Below are positions 7,294 through 17,400 of a DNA stretch of 64,000 nt, in pieces. Origin of the DNA: an uncultured Poribacteria bacterium (lineage in GTDB: Bacteria; Poribacteria; WGA-4E; WGA-3G); the NCBI GenBank assembly GCA_958295855.1, contig OY282383.1, forward strand, positions 4,754,481 to 4,818,480, read 5' to 3'. Numbering within the stretch: the stretch's first letter is position 1; each line of letters starts with the position of its first letter. Both the position numbers and the translations under genes were made by a program. The notes beneath the pieces are model-generated. The model saw only the letters and a program-made list of their open reading frames with translations, had not been told where the DNA came from and searched no databases.

Positions 7294-8571
7294 TCAGACT
7301 ACGTATCGAGGGAATCCAAACCCATCGTTTGCAACGTGGCTGCGCGCCGGAATCTGCGCCCTGTCGGGAATGATTAAATCCATCTCTGAGGTATTTTCAA
7401 TGACGGTGCCATCTCCGATGCGGACTGCTTCTCCGATGTAGATTTTACCGGGTGCCTCGGCGGCACCACGGATGGTTCCGATGACAACGGAAGAACCAAT
7501 TCGGCATCGGGGCCCGGTTTCGACAAACCCGTATATTTCAGTGTTCGTGCCGACGGTGGAGTGCTCGGCAATCTGAACGGGACCGAGGAGACTCGTGTCG
7601 GTGCCGATCTCAACGAAGTCGCCGATAACGGGGTGCCGTTGTTTCACTTTGACGCTCAAGCCGCCGAGGGTACACGGGTAAATAACACATCCATAGCCGA
7701 TAATGCCTGTTTGTCCCGTGGTTACGCCGCGATGCGGGTGCTCAAGGAAATTGGCATCGCCTATTTGCGTTTCTGGGTGCAAATCGGCTTGGTAGTAGCG
7801 TCCGCCGAGCTCCGAAATGGCACGCGGCAACAACGGGACCGGTGCCCTCTGGAGGTGTGGATTTCCTTCAGGGGATTCGCTTCGCGTCAAAGCGTACGCG
7901 ACATCGTGGTAAAAAAGCACACGCCACCCTGGGTACGTACTGCCTACCAATTGGAGTTGATAATCCAGAACGGAGGCAAGATTCAAAGTGCCGAGGTAGT
8001 CTTGGTATGGTTCAAAGGTTCGTTCCTGAATGGCGGCATCAATTTGGGCGCGAAAGTTAAGGGCTGCGAGTTTTTCGCGAGAAATACCGGTGTGGAGAAG
8101 GTACGCATCCCAGACAGCCGGGTCTTTGAGGGAAGCAAATCGATTCCAGAGGGCCCGGCTTTTGAGCAGCGGCAGTTCCCAGAGGAGTGAAAAGGCGGTT
8201 TCAAGGGCGGTGCTCAGGTGTATTTCGTCTGTCGTAACAGCCAAAAAGGATTGCGCGACCATTGCATACAACTGATCCGCTACTTCTTCAATCGCCTCTG
8301 AGAAGTTCCGCTTTTGGTGGTGGAGATGCGGCGCATTGTGCGAACCGGGGGCGACGCACTCCAGCAGATTGCCGAGAACGGTTTCAAGGATATCCCGATT
8401 GACAAACCCGCGCCCGGAGCGTTGGGCTAACCCCTCTCGGCTCGTGCTGTCAATCCGTAGGACGTTCAACTCTGATTTGCTATAGATGGGACGGAGCCGT
8501 TCCAAGGTTTGGGTCAGCAGCGGCTTTTTTCGTTGTTCGTAAGAGGCATCAAAAAGCGTGGTTTCAGCCAT
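7294..8571 (-). CDS. Left-handed beta-helix acyltransferase, serine acetyltransferase-like
   Basis: 425 residues. The C-terminal half (from about residue 240) has hexapeptide repeats resembling the CysE core: a GIIGYGCVIYPCTLGG segment and RHPVIGDFVEIGTDTSLLGP, then further turns ending in IPARSHVANDGFGFPRYVV. The N-terminal ~235 residues are helical and do not resemble the usual CysE N-domain; HNAPHLHHQKRNFSEAIEEVADQLY suggests an interaction or substrate module. It is considerably longer than CysE (about 270). It probably transfers an acetyl group from acetyl-CoA, perhaps to serine or a sugar. The ATG is preceded by GGAAACACAAT. The next gene upstream is an aminotransferase, consistent with amino acid metabolism. 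Confidence 0.75.
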   Translation of the reverse strand: MAETTLFDASYEQRKKPLLTQTLERLRPIYSKSELNVLRIDSTSREGLAQRSGRGFVNRDILETVLGNLLECVAPGSHNAPHLHHQKRNFSEAIEEVADQLYAMVAQSFLAVTTDEIHLSTALETAFSLLWELPLLKSRALWNRFASLKDPAVWDAYLLHTGISREKLAALNFRAQIDAAIQERTFEPYQDYLGTLNLASVLDYQLQLVGSTYPGWRVLFYHDVAYALTRSESPEGNPHLQRAPVPLLPRAISELGGRYYQADLHPETQIGDANFLEHPHRGVTTGQTGIIGYGCVIYPCTLGGLSVKVKQRHPVIGDFVEIGTDTSLLGPVQIAEHSTVGTNTEIYGFVETGPRCRIGSSVVIGTIRGAAEAPGKIYIGEAVRIGDGTVIENTSEMDLIIPDRAQIPARSHVANDGFGFPRYVV

Positions 8572-8705
8572 ATTGTGTTTCCGTTAAAGTCCAGTCTATC
8601 GTGACCCGGGGGTTCCCACCGCGGCAAAGTTGGAAGAGTGGGGGAAGAGACTCTTCTTCCATCCTTCTATCCTTCCAATTTTTCTGTCGCGAGCACAGCT
8701 TGCGC

Positions 8706-9839
8706 CTACCTTGTAAAAACTTCTTGGGCAGCGGTGCCCCCCGCGCCAAGTGGCGTATCGTAACCGATTTCCGCTAAACCTCTCTCGAAGGCGGAAATAG
8801 CGATGATAACATCGTTTTCATTCATCCACCCGAGGTGCGCAATCCGGGCGATTTTTCCACTCAAGTGGCTCTGTCCACCTGCATAAGTGATACCGTGTTT
8901 TTCGCGCATCAACTTGATAAACGCCTTTCCATCAATTTCTTCGGGCAAACGGATTGAGGTTAGCGTATTGGCTGGGGACATCGCGAAGAGCGGTAGCCCA
9001 ATTGCCTTGATGGCACTTCGCGTTGCTACAGCCAAGCGGTTGTGACGTGCGATAGTGTTGCGGATGCCCTCTGCACAGATACGATTCAGGGCACATTGGA
9101 GCGCGGTGAGGAGGGTGATGGCGGGTGTGTAGGGCACCGAACCCTCCAACCCACTCTGATGTGCCTTTCGGAGGTCTAAGTAGTATTTCGGCAGGTTTGA
9201 ACGCGCTACTGCGTTCCATGCACGACGATTCAGAGCAGCGAAGGCGAGCCCGGGAGGAGTCATCAACCCTTTTTGCGAGCAAGAGACTACCATATCCACG
9301 CCCCAATTGTCCATCTGCAAATCGTCTGCCCCGAGCGCGCTGACAGCATCGACAACTAACAACGTTGGGCGGTGTCGCGTCAAACGCGCGAGTGCCTCAA
9401 TGTCGTGCAAAGCCCCCGTTGAGGTTTCGCAGAGCGTGGCGAAAACTGCTTTCACCTCGGGATGTGCGGTTAAGTGGGACTCAACTGCCTCCGGCGCAAC
9501 AGAATTTCCCCAGGCAACATCAATTGGAATAATTTCAACTCCATACGCGGTGCAGATTTCGCCCCACCGCTCCCCGAATTTGCCGCTGCGAATTACCAGC
9601 ACCTTGTCACCACAACACAACAGATTGGCGACCGCGGCTTCCATAGCACCGGTGCCTGACGTTGTTAAAAAAAGAACGTCATTCTCTGTTTGGAAGACGT
9701 GCTTGAGTTTTTGCAGAACGTCTTTAATTAGCGTTACAGCCGTTTCGCTCCGGTGGTAGTCGATGGGTTGTGCCATCGCCAACAACGCTTCGGGGGGGAG
9801 TGGCGTAGGCCCGGGTGTAAAGAGCAGACTTTTTTTCAT
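8706..9839 (-). CDS. Class V aminotransferase, alanine-glyoxylate type
   Basis: PLP-dependent aminotransferase of the alanine-glyoxylate / serine-pyruvate family (SgaA/AGT), about 377 residues. The N-terminus LLFTPGPTPLPPEAL is the family hallmark. The cofactor region includes TTSGTGAMEAAVANLL and VDAVSALGADDLQMD. The PLP lysine is in SCSQKGLMTPPGLAF, and SIRLPEEIDG and GGQSHLSGKIARIAHLG follow. The ATG at 9839 is chosen because it begins the conserved motif directly; the frame extends to a TTG at 9872 without support. It likely interconverts glyoxylate/glycine and serine/hydroxypyruvate, which would fit with the 2-hydroxyacid dehydrogenase nearby. Confidence 0.9.
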   Translation of the reverse strand: MKKSLLFTPGPTPLPPEALLAMAQPIDYHRSETAVTLIKDVLQKLKHVFQTENDVLFLTTSGTGAMEAAVANLLCCGDKVLVIRSGKFGERWGEICTAYGVEIIPIDVAWGNSVAPEAVESHLTAHPEVKAVFATLCETSTGALHDIEALARLTRHRPTLLVVDAVSALGADDLQMDNWGVDMVVSCSQKGLMTPPGLAFAALNRRAWNAVARSNLPKYYLDLRKAHQSGLEGSVPYTPAITLLTALQCALNRICAEGIRNTIARHNRLAVATRSAIKAIGLPLFAMSPANTLTSIRLPEEIDGKAFIKLMREKHGITYAGGQSHLSGKIARIAHLGWMNENDVIIAISAFERGLAEIGYDTPLGAGGTAAQEVFTR

Positions 9840-9929
9840 GTATAGTCTCGGCGGGCGCGAGCCCCTTTTCAATAAGGGGCGCGCCCAAGAAGGGCAGTTA
9901 CAAACCGCACCAAATGCTTATACAATACA

Positions 9930-10145
9930 TCAGGCAGTACCGACAGCTAACACCGTTTTGCCTTCAACGTCGACGACAATCCATTCTTGGCTGAGGAGTT
10001 CACACAGGTTCATGATTGCGGTGCGTTGCCCTGCGCTATCCATCGGTACTTCAATAGTGAGTGTGGCGAATTCTTCTCGCTGCACTTCGCCATCTTTGTC
10101 AAACTTCATTGGGGTAATCTGAATCTTTTTCAATTTTGCATCCAT
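9930..10145 (-). CDS. Small conserved-looking protein of unknown function
   Basis: 71 residues with a strong ribosome site (AAGGAGAAAAAC before ATG), so it is probably translated. The sequence alternates hydrophobic and charged residues (KKIQITPMKF, FATLTIEVP, WIVVDVEGKTVLAVG), suggesting a small beta-rich domain. There is no signal peptide and no recognised family. It sits 25 bases downstream of the Gfo/Idh/MocA stop in the same direction, and is likely in its transcript. Confidence 0.7.
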   Translation of the reverse strand: MDAKLKKIQITPMKFDKDGEVQREEFATLTIEVPMDSAGQRTAIMNLCELLSQEWIVVDVEGKTVLAVGTA

Positions 10146-10170
10146 GTTTTTCTCCTTTATTTACGTCTAA

Positions 10171-11211
10171 TTATGTGTTGTCCATGAACGACGCTACATC
10201 AATACATTCCCCTTGGCGGCGGGCGGATTCCCACCCTGCCAAAACAGGTGCTAAAGAGAAGAGGCCATCGTGGTAATCGCTGTGCAATCGGCTTGCATCC
10301 CCGGTCTGAACAGCACGGATAAAGGTTTTATCTTGTTCCAACCACGGATCGAATTCGTCTGCCTGATATATCACGTCGCCGTTTACTTCGATTTTATCGT
10401 ACTGATAAATTGCAAGGCAGCCGCCTTCATAAAAAACGGTAAACCATGGCTCGGCTTTTGGGCTTGGCCCGGCTGAGACAAAGCTGAGCGTCATCGTGGC
10501 CCCGTTGTCAAAGCAGTAATTAAAACAAGAAGACAGCGGATTTGCATAAGTTGGGCGTTCACAATAGAACGCTTGCGCTCGGGCAACGTTCAAGCCAGTC
10601 ATAAACCGGCTGTAATCTGTTGCATGAACCCCCCAATCCAGGGCGCGCCCACCGGATTTGTCCATCTCAGCCCACCACGTTTTGGCTGCTCCAGTGGCAG
10701 ATGGGGGTAATCCTCCGTAGCTCTGGAATCGGACATGCACAATCTGCTTGTCAGCCAAATAGTCGCTCGCTTTTTGAAAGAGTGGACGATACCGCTCGCG
10801 AAACCCCACAGTGCTGATAACCCCTGCTTGCTGAATAGCGTTGTCAATTCGGCAGGCAACCTGCATTGTGAGTGCCTGCGGCTTCTCACTGAAGATGTGG
10901 ATGCCCTTTTCTGCGGCGGTTACTTCAACATCGGTGCGCACGTACGCCGGCACAATAGAGTATAACACATCGATGGCTTCAGTGTCAAGCATTTCATGCG
11001 CATCTTGGTAGGTGTGCGGAATATTGAAGCGCGTGGCGGTTTCTTGCACCGCTTGCAGGTTGCCATCGCACGCTGCGACAATATCAACTGCCCCTTTTTC
11101 GGAAGCTGTCTGCAATAGGTTTGGAATGCGCGTCCGGTTCGCAAAATTCCCGCAGCCGTAGATAGCAACGCGAACGCGTGGTGTTGTTGACACAATAAAG
11201 GTTCTCCGCAT
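10171..11211 (-). CDS. Gfo/Idh/MocA family oxidoreductase
   Basis: NAD(P)-dependent sugar or cyclitol dehydrogenase family, 346 residues. The N-terminal Rossmann strand is VRVAIYGCGNFANRTRIPNLL, with EKPQALTM holding the conserved Lys of the EKP motif near residue 110. The C-terminal beta-sheet domain includes GGRALDWGVHATDYSRFMTG, with the His/Asp pair expected for catalysis. It starts at ATG without a ribosome site; a GTG six codons in has GGAG about ten bases upstream and may be the true start. Family members act on inositols, glucose-fructose or modified sugars; the substrate is not evident here. Confidence 0.88.
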   Translation of the reverse strand: MRRTFIVSTTPRVRVAIYGCGNFANRTRIPNLLQTASEKGAVDIVAACDGNLQAVQETATRFNIPHTYQDAHEMLDTEAIDVLYSIVPAYVRTDVEVTAAEKGIHIFSEKPQALTMQVACRIDNAIQQAGVISTVGFRERYRPLFQKASDYLADKQIVHVRFQSYGGLPPSATGAAKTWWAEMDKSGGRALDWGVHATDYSRFMTGLNVARAQAFYCERPTYANPLSSCFNYCFDNGATMTLSFVSAGPSPKAEPWFTVFYEGGCLAIYQYDKIEVNGDVIYQADEFDPWLEQDKTFIRAVQTGDASRLHSDYHDGLFSLAPVLAGWESARRQGECIDVASFMDNT

Positions 11212-11242
11212 TTTTGTGATTAAGGTTTTTGGCGAATTCCTG

Positions 11243-13285
11243 TTAATCCTGCCCGAAATGCGAGGCGACTAACACTAAATCTTGGATGTTGACGACACCA
11301 TCACCGTTCACATCAGCAGGATTCGCCCCAGTTTGTCCGAAACGCGAGGCGACTAACACTAAATCTTGGATGTTGACGACACCATCACCGTTCACATCCA
11401 CCGTTATTTGTGGCACAACAGGTGTGAAGCCCCACAAGAGAATAGTGCCGTCGTCACTCCCGCTGGCAAGCGTGCCCCCATTTCGAGATAGCGCGAGCGT
11501 GTTAACACCCAATATATGCCCCGTGAGGGTAGCGTGGAGTTGTCCTGTCTGTGTATCCCACAACCGAATGGTGTTGTCCCAACTTCCACTCGCAAGCATC
11601 CTACCCTCTGGAAAGAACACAACGGACTTGACACGAGACTCATGCCCTATGAAGGTAGCGGAAGATTGTTCCGTCTGTACATTCCACAATCGAACTGTGT
11701 TATCCCAACTTCCACTCGCAAGCGTGACACCATCCGGGCTAAACGCCACAGAATCAATAGAGCGCGAATGTCCCCTCAGAGCTGTTTGGTGTTCTCCGCT
11801 TTCTACATCCCATAAGTGAATTGTGCTGTCACGACCGCCGCTGGCTAGCGTGCGACTATCTGGGCTGAATGCTACAGCATAGACCGCATCCCTTCTGAGA
11901 GTCGCCTTGTGCTCGCCTGTATCCGCATCCCACAATCGAACTGTGCGGTCCCAACTTCCACTCGCAAGCGTCTTACCGTCCGGACTGAACATGAGGGATT
12001 CAACGCCAAACTTATGGTTTGTGATAGCCTCCTTCGGTTGGCCAGCATGTACATCCCACACTCGAATTGCGGTATCCGGTTTCCCGCCGCCGCTGGCGAG
12101 TGTTTCACCATCTGGACTGAACGCAACAGAAAAGACACGCCCTCCATGCCCGGTGAAGGTAGCTCGCATCTGCCCTGTGGGTGCATCCCATAAACGAATT
12201 GTCTTGCCATCGCCTACACTTGCGAAAATCCTGCCATCAGGAGCGAACGCAATATCATTAACTGGAAAAGTATGTCCGGTGAGGGTCGATTTGTGTTGGA
12301 AGGTGGTATAGTCCCAAAATTGAATTACCTGGTCATTACCTGAACTGGCAAGCGTCTGTCCATCTGAACGGAACGTAACAGACGTGACCCAATCTGTATG
12401 CTTTGTGCGGGTTGCCTTGTGTTTAAAAGTATATGCATCCCACAATCGAATCGTGTTATCGGCACTCCCACTCGCAAGCGTCCTACCATCTTCAGAAAAT
12501 GCAACGGATGTGACCGAACCTGTATGTTCGGTGAAGGTTGCCTTGTGTTTAAAAGTATATGTATCCCACAATCGAATCGTGTTATCGGCACTCCCACTCG
12601 CAAGCGTCCTACCATCCGGACTGAACGCAACGGACTCGATCCCGTGTACGTGCCCAGTGAGGGTAGTGGATTGGAAACCCTCTGTTGTATTACTCCATAA
12701 GCGAATTGTGTTGTCTCTCTGTCCGCCGCCGCTGGCAAGCATCTGTCCATCTGGACTGAATGCGACGGAAGCGACCGCCATCTTATGTCCTCTGAAGGTT
12801 GTTATATGTTCGCCGGTATCCGTATACCACAATCGAACCGTTTTGTCCGAACTACCACTTGCAAGTACGTTAATCTGTGACGAAAACGCGATGGAAGTAA
12901 TATTGTTATTGTGGCCTTCGAGAGTCAATTTGTGTTCGCCTGTCTGTGGGTTCCATAACTGAATTGTGTTATCCCAACTTCCGCTGGCAAGCGTGGTGCC
13001 AGCAGGAGAAAATGCCACGACCGAAACCTGCTCTGTATGTCCGACGAGCAAGTCAATTTCTTGATGGGTGTCCGCATCGTAAAGCCAGACACCAATGGAA
13101 CTAGCCACCGCGAGCAGACTGCCATCTGGAGAATACGCAATGTTCCCTGTTATTATGCCTTTACCAAGGCGTGCTTTGGCACCTTCGGGTAAATGCCATT
13201 GGGTATAATCTTGGGCGAAGGCGTTCGGGAGAGCTACCGTCCCAACAAAAAGCATTGCTAAAATCGAAAATCTCGTCAGTTTCAT
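11243..13285 (-). CDS. Secreted 14-blade WD40 protein with C-terminal dockerin-like repeats
   Basis: About 680 residues. The signal peptide MKLTRFSILAMLFVGTVALP ends near AFAQ. Fourteen WD40 units of about 42 residues can be counted (for example VAFSPDGRTLASGSADNTIR then LWD), enough for two seven-bladed propellers. The last ~55 residues hold two copies of DVNGDGVVNIQDLVLVAS, a dockerin-type calcium-binding loop. The DNA of these two units is duplicated almost exactly with an 84-bp period. The start at 13285 (ribosome site AAAGGAATTTG) is preferred over the longer frame because the signal peptide follows at once. It probably acts as an exported scaffold. Dockerin-like repeats normally bind cohesins, but none is visible in this window. 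Confidence 0.9.
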   Translation of the reverse strand: MKLTRFSILAMLFVGTVALPNAFAQDYTQWHLPEGAKARLGKGIITGNIAYSPDGSLLAVASSIGVWLYDADTHQEIDLLVGHTEQVSVVAFSPAGTTLASGSWDNTIQLWNPQTGEHKLTLEGHNNNITSIAFSSQINVLASGSSDKTVRLWYTDTGEHITTFRGHKMAVASVAFSPDGQMLASGGGQRDNTIRLWSNTTEGFQSTTLTGHVHGIESVAFSPDGRTLASGSADNTIRLWDTYTFKHKATFTEHTGSVTSVAFSEDGRTLASGSADNTIRLWDAYTFKHKATRTKHTDWVTSVTFRSDGQTLASSGNDQVIQFWDYTTFQHKSTLTGHTFPVNDIAFAPDGRIFASVGDGKTIRLWDAPTGQMRATFTGHGGRVFSVAFSPDGETLASGGGKPDTAIRVWDVHAGQPKEAITNHKFGVESLMFSPDGKTLASGSWDRTVRLWDADTGEHKATLRRDAVYAVAFSPDSRTLASGGRDSTIHLWDVESGEHQTALRGHSRSIDSVAFSPDGVTLASGSWDNTVRLWNVQTEQSSATFIGHESRVKSVVFFPEGRMLASGSWDNTIRLWDTQTGQLHATLTGHILGVNTLALSRNGGTLASGSDDGTILLWGFTPVVPQITVDVNGDGVVNIQDLVLVASRFGQTGANPADVNGDGVVNIQDLVLVASHFGQD
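11260..11398 (-). repeat. 84-bp-period duplication encoding the two dockerin-like repeats
   Basis: Two copies of a 55-bp block (11260-11314 and 11344-11398) are nearly identical at the nucleotide level, including synonymous positions. This indicates recent duplication or conversion of the calcium-loop unit. Confidence 0.85.
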
Positions 13286-13328
13286 GAGCAAATTCCTTTC
13301 CTTGTTTTTCGCAAACCGCTGCGGGATT

Positions 13329-14219
13329 TTATTCCCTCCAAGGTGGAACATCCCATGTGTTGAACCAATCCCATTTCCAGATAACCTGCTTCTGCGGCAT
13401 TTTTACCTCGTATTCTATGCCTGCGGTGAAGGGAAGAATGCGCGTTCTCTCTCCCACTATTTCACGGAGTGACTCAATAAATGCCATTTCATCGGTGACG
13501 TTTGGGGGCCAATGCCCCGCAGGGATGGGATCCGATTTCCTATCCGTTCGATAATGCGTCGGTATCATGAAGCGCGGTTGGATTAACTTTAGGAGTTCTA
13601 TCAGCCGAGGGGTAAGCCCTTCGCCGAGCCCGAGTTTCATGTGAATGAGAAAGTCGACCTTTCCGCGGAGGTTTGCTAATGCCGAGTAGGGTTCGTGCAA
13701 ATCACCGATGTGTAAGATAGAGACATCCTTTGCCGTGTGGGTTATGAGATAGCCGTTTGTCGGGAGATCTGGCGTTTGATTCTCGCCACTTTCAATCGTC
13801 TCAATCCGGATATCCCCAAGCTCGAGCGTGTCTGAACCTTGAAATGCGCGCGATGCCCCTTGCTTCTCGTTGAGATGTTTGGGGTAGAGGAGCTGCACTT
13901 TATCGGCGGGGACATGCTTGGTAATGGGCAGGTCGCGTTCAAAGGCGGCATCCCCATATTTCTGGGCGATGGGTTGTGCTGGCGTAATGCATCCCGCGTT
14001 CACAAACAGTTTCTTAAAACGTGCGCCGCAACACAACCTTCGCAAGGTCGCGGGGTGACAATGGTCGAAGTGTTCGTGGGAGATAAAAATGTAATCGTAT
14101 ATCGGCTGTGCATCAGCTAAGTGCTGATTGAACAAATACGGGTCGAAGGCGATGTTAACGTCGCCGAAGCGCGCGTCAAATGCACCGCATCCCCACCATC
14201 TCAAAAATATGTTTTCCAT
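13329..14219 (-). CDS. MBL-fold metal-dependent hydrolase (UlaG-like)
   Basis: 296 residues of metallo-beta-lactamase fold. The metal site is ISHEHFDHCHP (HxHxDH) near residue 50; later ligands are ILHIGDLHEP and FMIPTHYR. No signal peptide. It resembles the UPF0173/UlaG lactonase-like group, but the substrate is unknown. A consensus-like promoter lies upstream at 14325-14354. The stop is 44 bases before the WD40 start, so both genes may share a transcript. Confidence 0.85.
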   Translation of the reverse strand: MENIFLRWWGCGAFDARFGDVNIAFDPYLFNQHLADAQPIYDYIFISHEHFDHCHPATLRRLCCGARFKKLFVNAGCITPAQPIAQKYGDAAFERDLPITKHVPADKVQLLYPKHLNEKQGASRAFQGSDTLELGDIRIETIESGENQTPDLPTNGYLITHTAKDVSILHIGDLHEPYSALANLRGKVDFLIHMKLGLGEGLTPRLIELLKLIQPRFMIPTHYRTDRKSDPIPAGHWPPNVTDEMAFIESLREIVGERTRILPFTAGIEYEVKMPQKQVIWKWDWFNTWDVPPWRE

Positions 14220-14324
14220 AGCGAAAATCCTTCCTGCCTTAACAGCTCAGTTGGGTTAACTCGTTGTTAATTGTGGAATCATACGGAAATGACGTATGTT
14301 TCTTGCATAGTTTGAGTTTTTCAT

Positions 14325-14354
14325 ATTTTAAGATAGATTGCTGAGGGTTGTCAA
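14325..14354 (-). promoter_or_regulatory. Sigma70-type promoter for MBL hydrolase
   Basis: On the minus strand: TTGACA, 18-base spacer, TAAAAT. It lies about 105 bases before the MBL start codon. Confidence 0.6.
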
Positions 14355-14368
14355 GGTAAATCGTATTT

Positions 14369-14437
14369 AGGAGGGCACGGCATACGGAGGTCTCCTACGA
14401 CTTTAAGAGGGCACGGCATACGGATGTCTCCTACGAC
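14369..14437 (-). repeat. Tandem short repeat at 3' end of first restriction-modification gene
   Basis: Two copies of a unit containing GGCACGGCATACGGA and CTCCTACGACTTTAA. The first unit supplies the last codons and stop (LKS) of the gene. The same unit pair occurs at the 3' end of the paralogue at 17716-17783. Confidence 0.75.
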
Positions 14438-17400
14438 TTTAACGCGGGCAATTTGCCAACAATCTCCACTGTCTCTAAACTCACCGTGATTACCTTGCCA
14501 ATCAACTTGACAATATATTGCGCATCGTCCGCACGATTCGGGTCGTTGAGGATACCGCTCCGTTTGTCTGTTTTGACACGGTACTGATCCACTATCCACT
14601 CCAATGCCGAACGAGTGCCAAGCCGATAATCAAACGCCTTTGAGGGAATGCCATCAAGCGTCAGGAAATCGTTGTACACCAGCGAGGTTTTGTCTTTGGA
14701 GAGTTTCATTTTTTCTACGTGCCAATCTACCTGCATCCCTGGCTGTTCATAGTATCTCAACTTATCGTATTCCTGTTGCGTTTCGTAGTTGAGGTGGAGA
14801 GTTGCTAATTCCGCGCCTGCGTTGGCGAATCCCCAAAAGTCTTTGGCGAAGGGAAGGTGCGGCAAGTCGCGCTTGAGGTTCGCCTGATACCGCTCGCGAT
14901 AGTCGGGATGGTGCAAAATTCCATAAGTATAGTGGAAGATGTCCCACTTGCTGATAGTGTCATCTTGGTAGTGCGTGCGGAACTGCGCCAACGCCCACTC
15001 GGTGATGTTTTCACGGCGGTTTGTGCCATCTTCATCGTAGGTATAAAAAGGAAAACACTGCGTTTTTTCAAATCCTAAATCCAAGTTGGGAATCCTGTTT
15101 GTAGTCAGACACCCAAAACCTTTTCTATCACCAATACCCGCAACACAAATCACCTGATTTTCCCTTTCGGTTTCCGGGGTCGGAAAGATAGATGGGAACA
15201 CGTATACTCCCTCTATCATGAATCTATCGAAGTAAAGCCGCGATGTTGTGAATGGCCGGTAGAGCGATTGTCGGATTTTTGTGTTGGCAAATGCTGCGAT
15301 GTGCCGCCTCTTCAGTTTTTGTTTCAAGCCTTGGCTCCACTTGATTTTCTGCTCATCAGAGAGCACAAAATCATCAAGGTTTGCCTGCTTGTCTTCTCGT
15401 CTTTTCCACCTATCCACTTCCGCGTTGTAAGTGTCACTCATCCGCTGAACGTTCTCAGTCAGGGTGTTTCGGTTGAAATTGTAAGCCCACGCATCGCGAC
15501 TCGTTGACACACCGCAACTATAGGTTTTGAAAATCACATCCACCGCCGCGCCTTTTCCTGCTTTTGCTGCCTTAGTTCCCATTGGAATAAAGGTGTCAAA
15601 TTCAGCATGGAGCCCTGCGGTGAGCCATGTGTGTCGCGCGTCCGGGCGAATCGTTTCCCAGGCTATGTTTCCTACGTGTTGACGTTCAGTGAGAACATCG
15701 AATTTCTGTTTTTTGTTCCATAACTCATCGGTGCGATAGTAAAAGATGCGGGAGGTTTCTGATGAATTTCCCTTTCTCTTCACAAACAGATTGATGCTCA
15801 CCCCTACCATGATGCCGAACACATTCGCATCGGAGACTTTCAATCCCTTTCTTGCATTTCCGCCTAAGTCCAGAATGTAAATCGCGTCAAAATCTTCTGC
15901 GAGGTGCTTCCGCATCCCATCAAACGCGATGCCATCCAGAAAGCCGTTATTTGTCACAAAGGTGACAACGCCTTCATCGCCAATCCTGTCCGATGCCCAC
16001 CGAATCGCCTTCACATACGGATCCGACAGCGCGTTCCTATTCGTCGCCTTGGAGTCTTGCGAATACGTCTCCCGCACGCGCGCATCCATCGTCTCATACG
16101 TCCGATTTTTGTTGTTGTCATTTTCATTTGCTTGTCCTGCGTTGTAAGGCGGATTGCCTATAACCACAAACATATCCGCCGCCTTCTGTTTCTCAACGCG
16201 TGCTGTGTTTTCACGCGTGAAAAGCTTTGTCTGGCGTTCTTCAAGCAACTCGAAGGTGTCGGCAAGCGCGAGGCCCTCAAACGGCAGGTATGTCCCCGTG
16301 CGTTGAAAGAACTCCTGCTCAATGTTCAAACTCGCGATGTAATAGGGCAGCAGCATCACCTCGTTGCAATGCAGTTCGTTTTTATACTTTTCCGCCAATG
16401 TTGAACCTTGAATGTCCTGCATGAGCCGCACGATGAAGTTGCCGGTACCGACGAACGCATCGATGAGATGCACGCCTGTATCCGAAAGCGACCGGTCGAA
16501 CTCGGTATTGAGGATATGTTCGACGCTGTTCACCATAAAATCAACTATCGGTTGTGGCGTATAGACGATGCCGTGGGTATCTGCAGTCTTGACAGAAAAC
16601 CCTTGGAAGAACTGCTCATAGATGGTATTGAGAAAGCCCTGTTTTTGGGAGAAGTCGGTAATCGTGCTGGCCGTTTTCTCAATCGCAATGTAGAACGCAT
16701 CTAAACTTTGGAGGAATTGGTTGCGGTCGAACGTCTGTGAGGTGAGGGCATCAATGACGTTTTCAATGTCGCGGGCGATGATATTGCGGCGGGTAAAATC
16801 CCGGTTATTGAAGACGGTGCGAAAAATGCGTTCTGTTAGCAGGTGTTGGATGAGCATCTCCTCCACCGCAGCGACAGACAGATTCGGATTGATTGAGGCC
16901 TGGCACTGCTGATAGAAATGGGCGAATGCCGCCTGAAAGTGCGGGTTGTTTTGGCGTTCCGTTTCTATTAACGCTGCCAGTTTTTCGCCGAGTTCTGGCA
17001 CCGTCTCTTTGAACTCCGCCACTGCCGTATGCCATGCCGCGATGTTCTCTTCCTGATATGCGAAAAAGGTTTGGAGCACGTGGACGAGATTTCTCGGCTC
17101 GGTGATGTCCAGGTCGAGTTGCAGTTGCCCGTGCTGATAGAGGAGTGCGTGTGTTGGGGATTGCACGACGATGTTTTTGGAGGGGTAGCCTGCAGCAAAC
17201 TTTTTGTCTGCTTCGGCGTGCAAGTCATCTTTGGTATCTTTTGCTTCCCAGTGTCCGTGTGGCAAGCCGAACGCATCAACTACCTCACCGTCGGGTGTGA
17301 TTCGTCTTTTCTCTGGCGTGTAGTGGCTTTTTTCACAGAGAAGGGTGAGATCGACTTGGTTGCAATAGTGTTGGAGTACGGTTTGGAATGCGGCTCGGAC

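Noticed and set aside
12398..12962. Plus-strand open frames across the WD40 gene
   Set aside because: They arise from the periodic WD40 codons read in reverse and have no independent support.
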